Positions 11,575 through 11,594 of a DNA stretch of 11,594 nucleotides are shown here, in pieces. How positions within the stretch are numbered: the stretch's first letter is position 1; each line of letters begins with the position of its first letter. The stretch spans positions 249,949 through 261,542 of the forward strand of contig WELB01000078.1 of NCBI GenBank assembly GCA_009602725.1, read 5' to 3'. Source of the stretch: Spirogloea muscicola (lineage: Eukaryota; Streptophyta; Zygnematophyceae; Spirogloeales; Spirogloeaceae). Under the pieces are notes generated by a model. It ran no database searches. It worked only from the letters and a program-made list of their open reading frames with translations, and was not told where the DNA came from. The position numbers and the translations under genes are program-made.

Positions 11575-11594
11575 TTGCTGAGGTGTCGCGCGCT

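Larger units (their letters stand above)
10909..11594. other. GC-rich, CpG-dense right end without recognised gene
   Basis: CpG-rich DNA outside the repeat family. The minus strand stays open for 186 codons (10912-11472), but composition is Pro/Ala/Arg low complexity, including a run of prolines from the GGC repeat, so I do not call a gene. It could be a second CpG island or a promoter region. Contents I can point to are the B-box-like sequence, a G-rich tract, a GGC repeat and short direct repeats, listed separately. Confidence 0.4.

Overview
The window reads as eukaryotic nuclear DNA, not bacterial: there are no operons or Shine-Dalgarno-led genes, both ends are extremely CpG-rich, there is simple-sequence DNA, and the interior is packed with decayed retroelement pieces. 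The first ~440 bases and the last ~680 bases look like CpG-island DNA; the left end has an ATG followed 35 nt later by a consensus-like splice donor, so an animal host is plausible. The species cannot be fixed from the sequence.

The only long, clearly protein-like reading frame is 578-1918 (+). From its motifs it is the C-terminal part of a non-LTR retrotransposon polyprotein: a post-RT segment with GGLGLR and AAYLGSW, a CxC...HxxxC zinc-binding cluster, a PD-(D/E)xK-like (restriction-like, REL) endonuclease core, and a C-terminal tail containing RMRLAVSLQRS and ending in a version of LRLLxRGY. It is 5'-truncated: no reverse transcriptase palm is present, and the first in-frame ATG lies inside the conserved region.

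The rest of 1.9-10.9 kb is largely a graveyard of the 3' end of the same family. By aligning translations by eye I find about fourteen further pieces of this C-terminus: on the plus strand at 2637, 2984, 3538, 3952, 4252, 5317 (tiny), 6424, 7546 (tiny), 7914, 8282, 8834 and 9886, and on the minus strand at 5438-5590 (two scraps), 5707-5868 and 10686-10908. They fall into subfamilies with different 3' untranslated regions (called A, B, C and D here). Some pairs are about 95-96% identical; others are heavily frameshifted.

Most 3' UTRs carry a 19-20 nt hairpin of the form GGGCTGG-loop-CCAGCCC or GGGCTG-loop-CAGCCC, usually preceded by a version of CCTTGTCCATTCTTTT. I count 22 recognisable hairpins, 13 plus and 9 minus, many without any attached coding sequence. 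One minus-strand hairpin unit of 74 bp sits inside copy 9 flanked by a 9-bp direct duplication, so hairpin-tagged pieces have inserted as units. Two further shared modules, a GC-rich one with a GCCGGGCAGCCCG-like core (eight copies, all plus) and one containing TTCATTTCATGCGCACCGCG (five copies), lie between the coding remnants.

The layout suggests repeated insertion of 5'-truncated copies at or next to the 3' ends of older copies, followed by rearrangement. An AT-rich island at 2262-2634 and the two GC-rich ends do not belong to the repeat family as far as I can see. No functional host gene could be identified.
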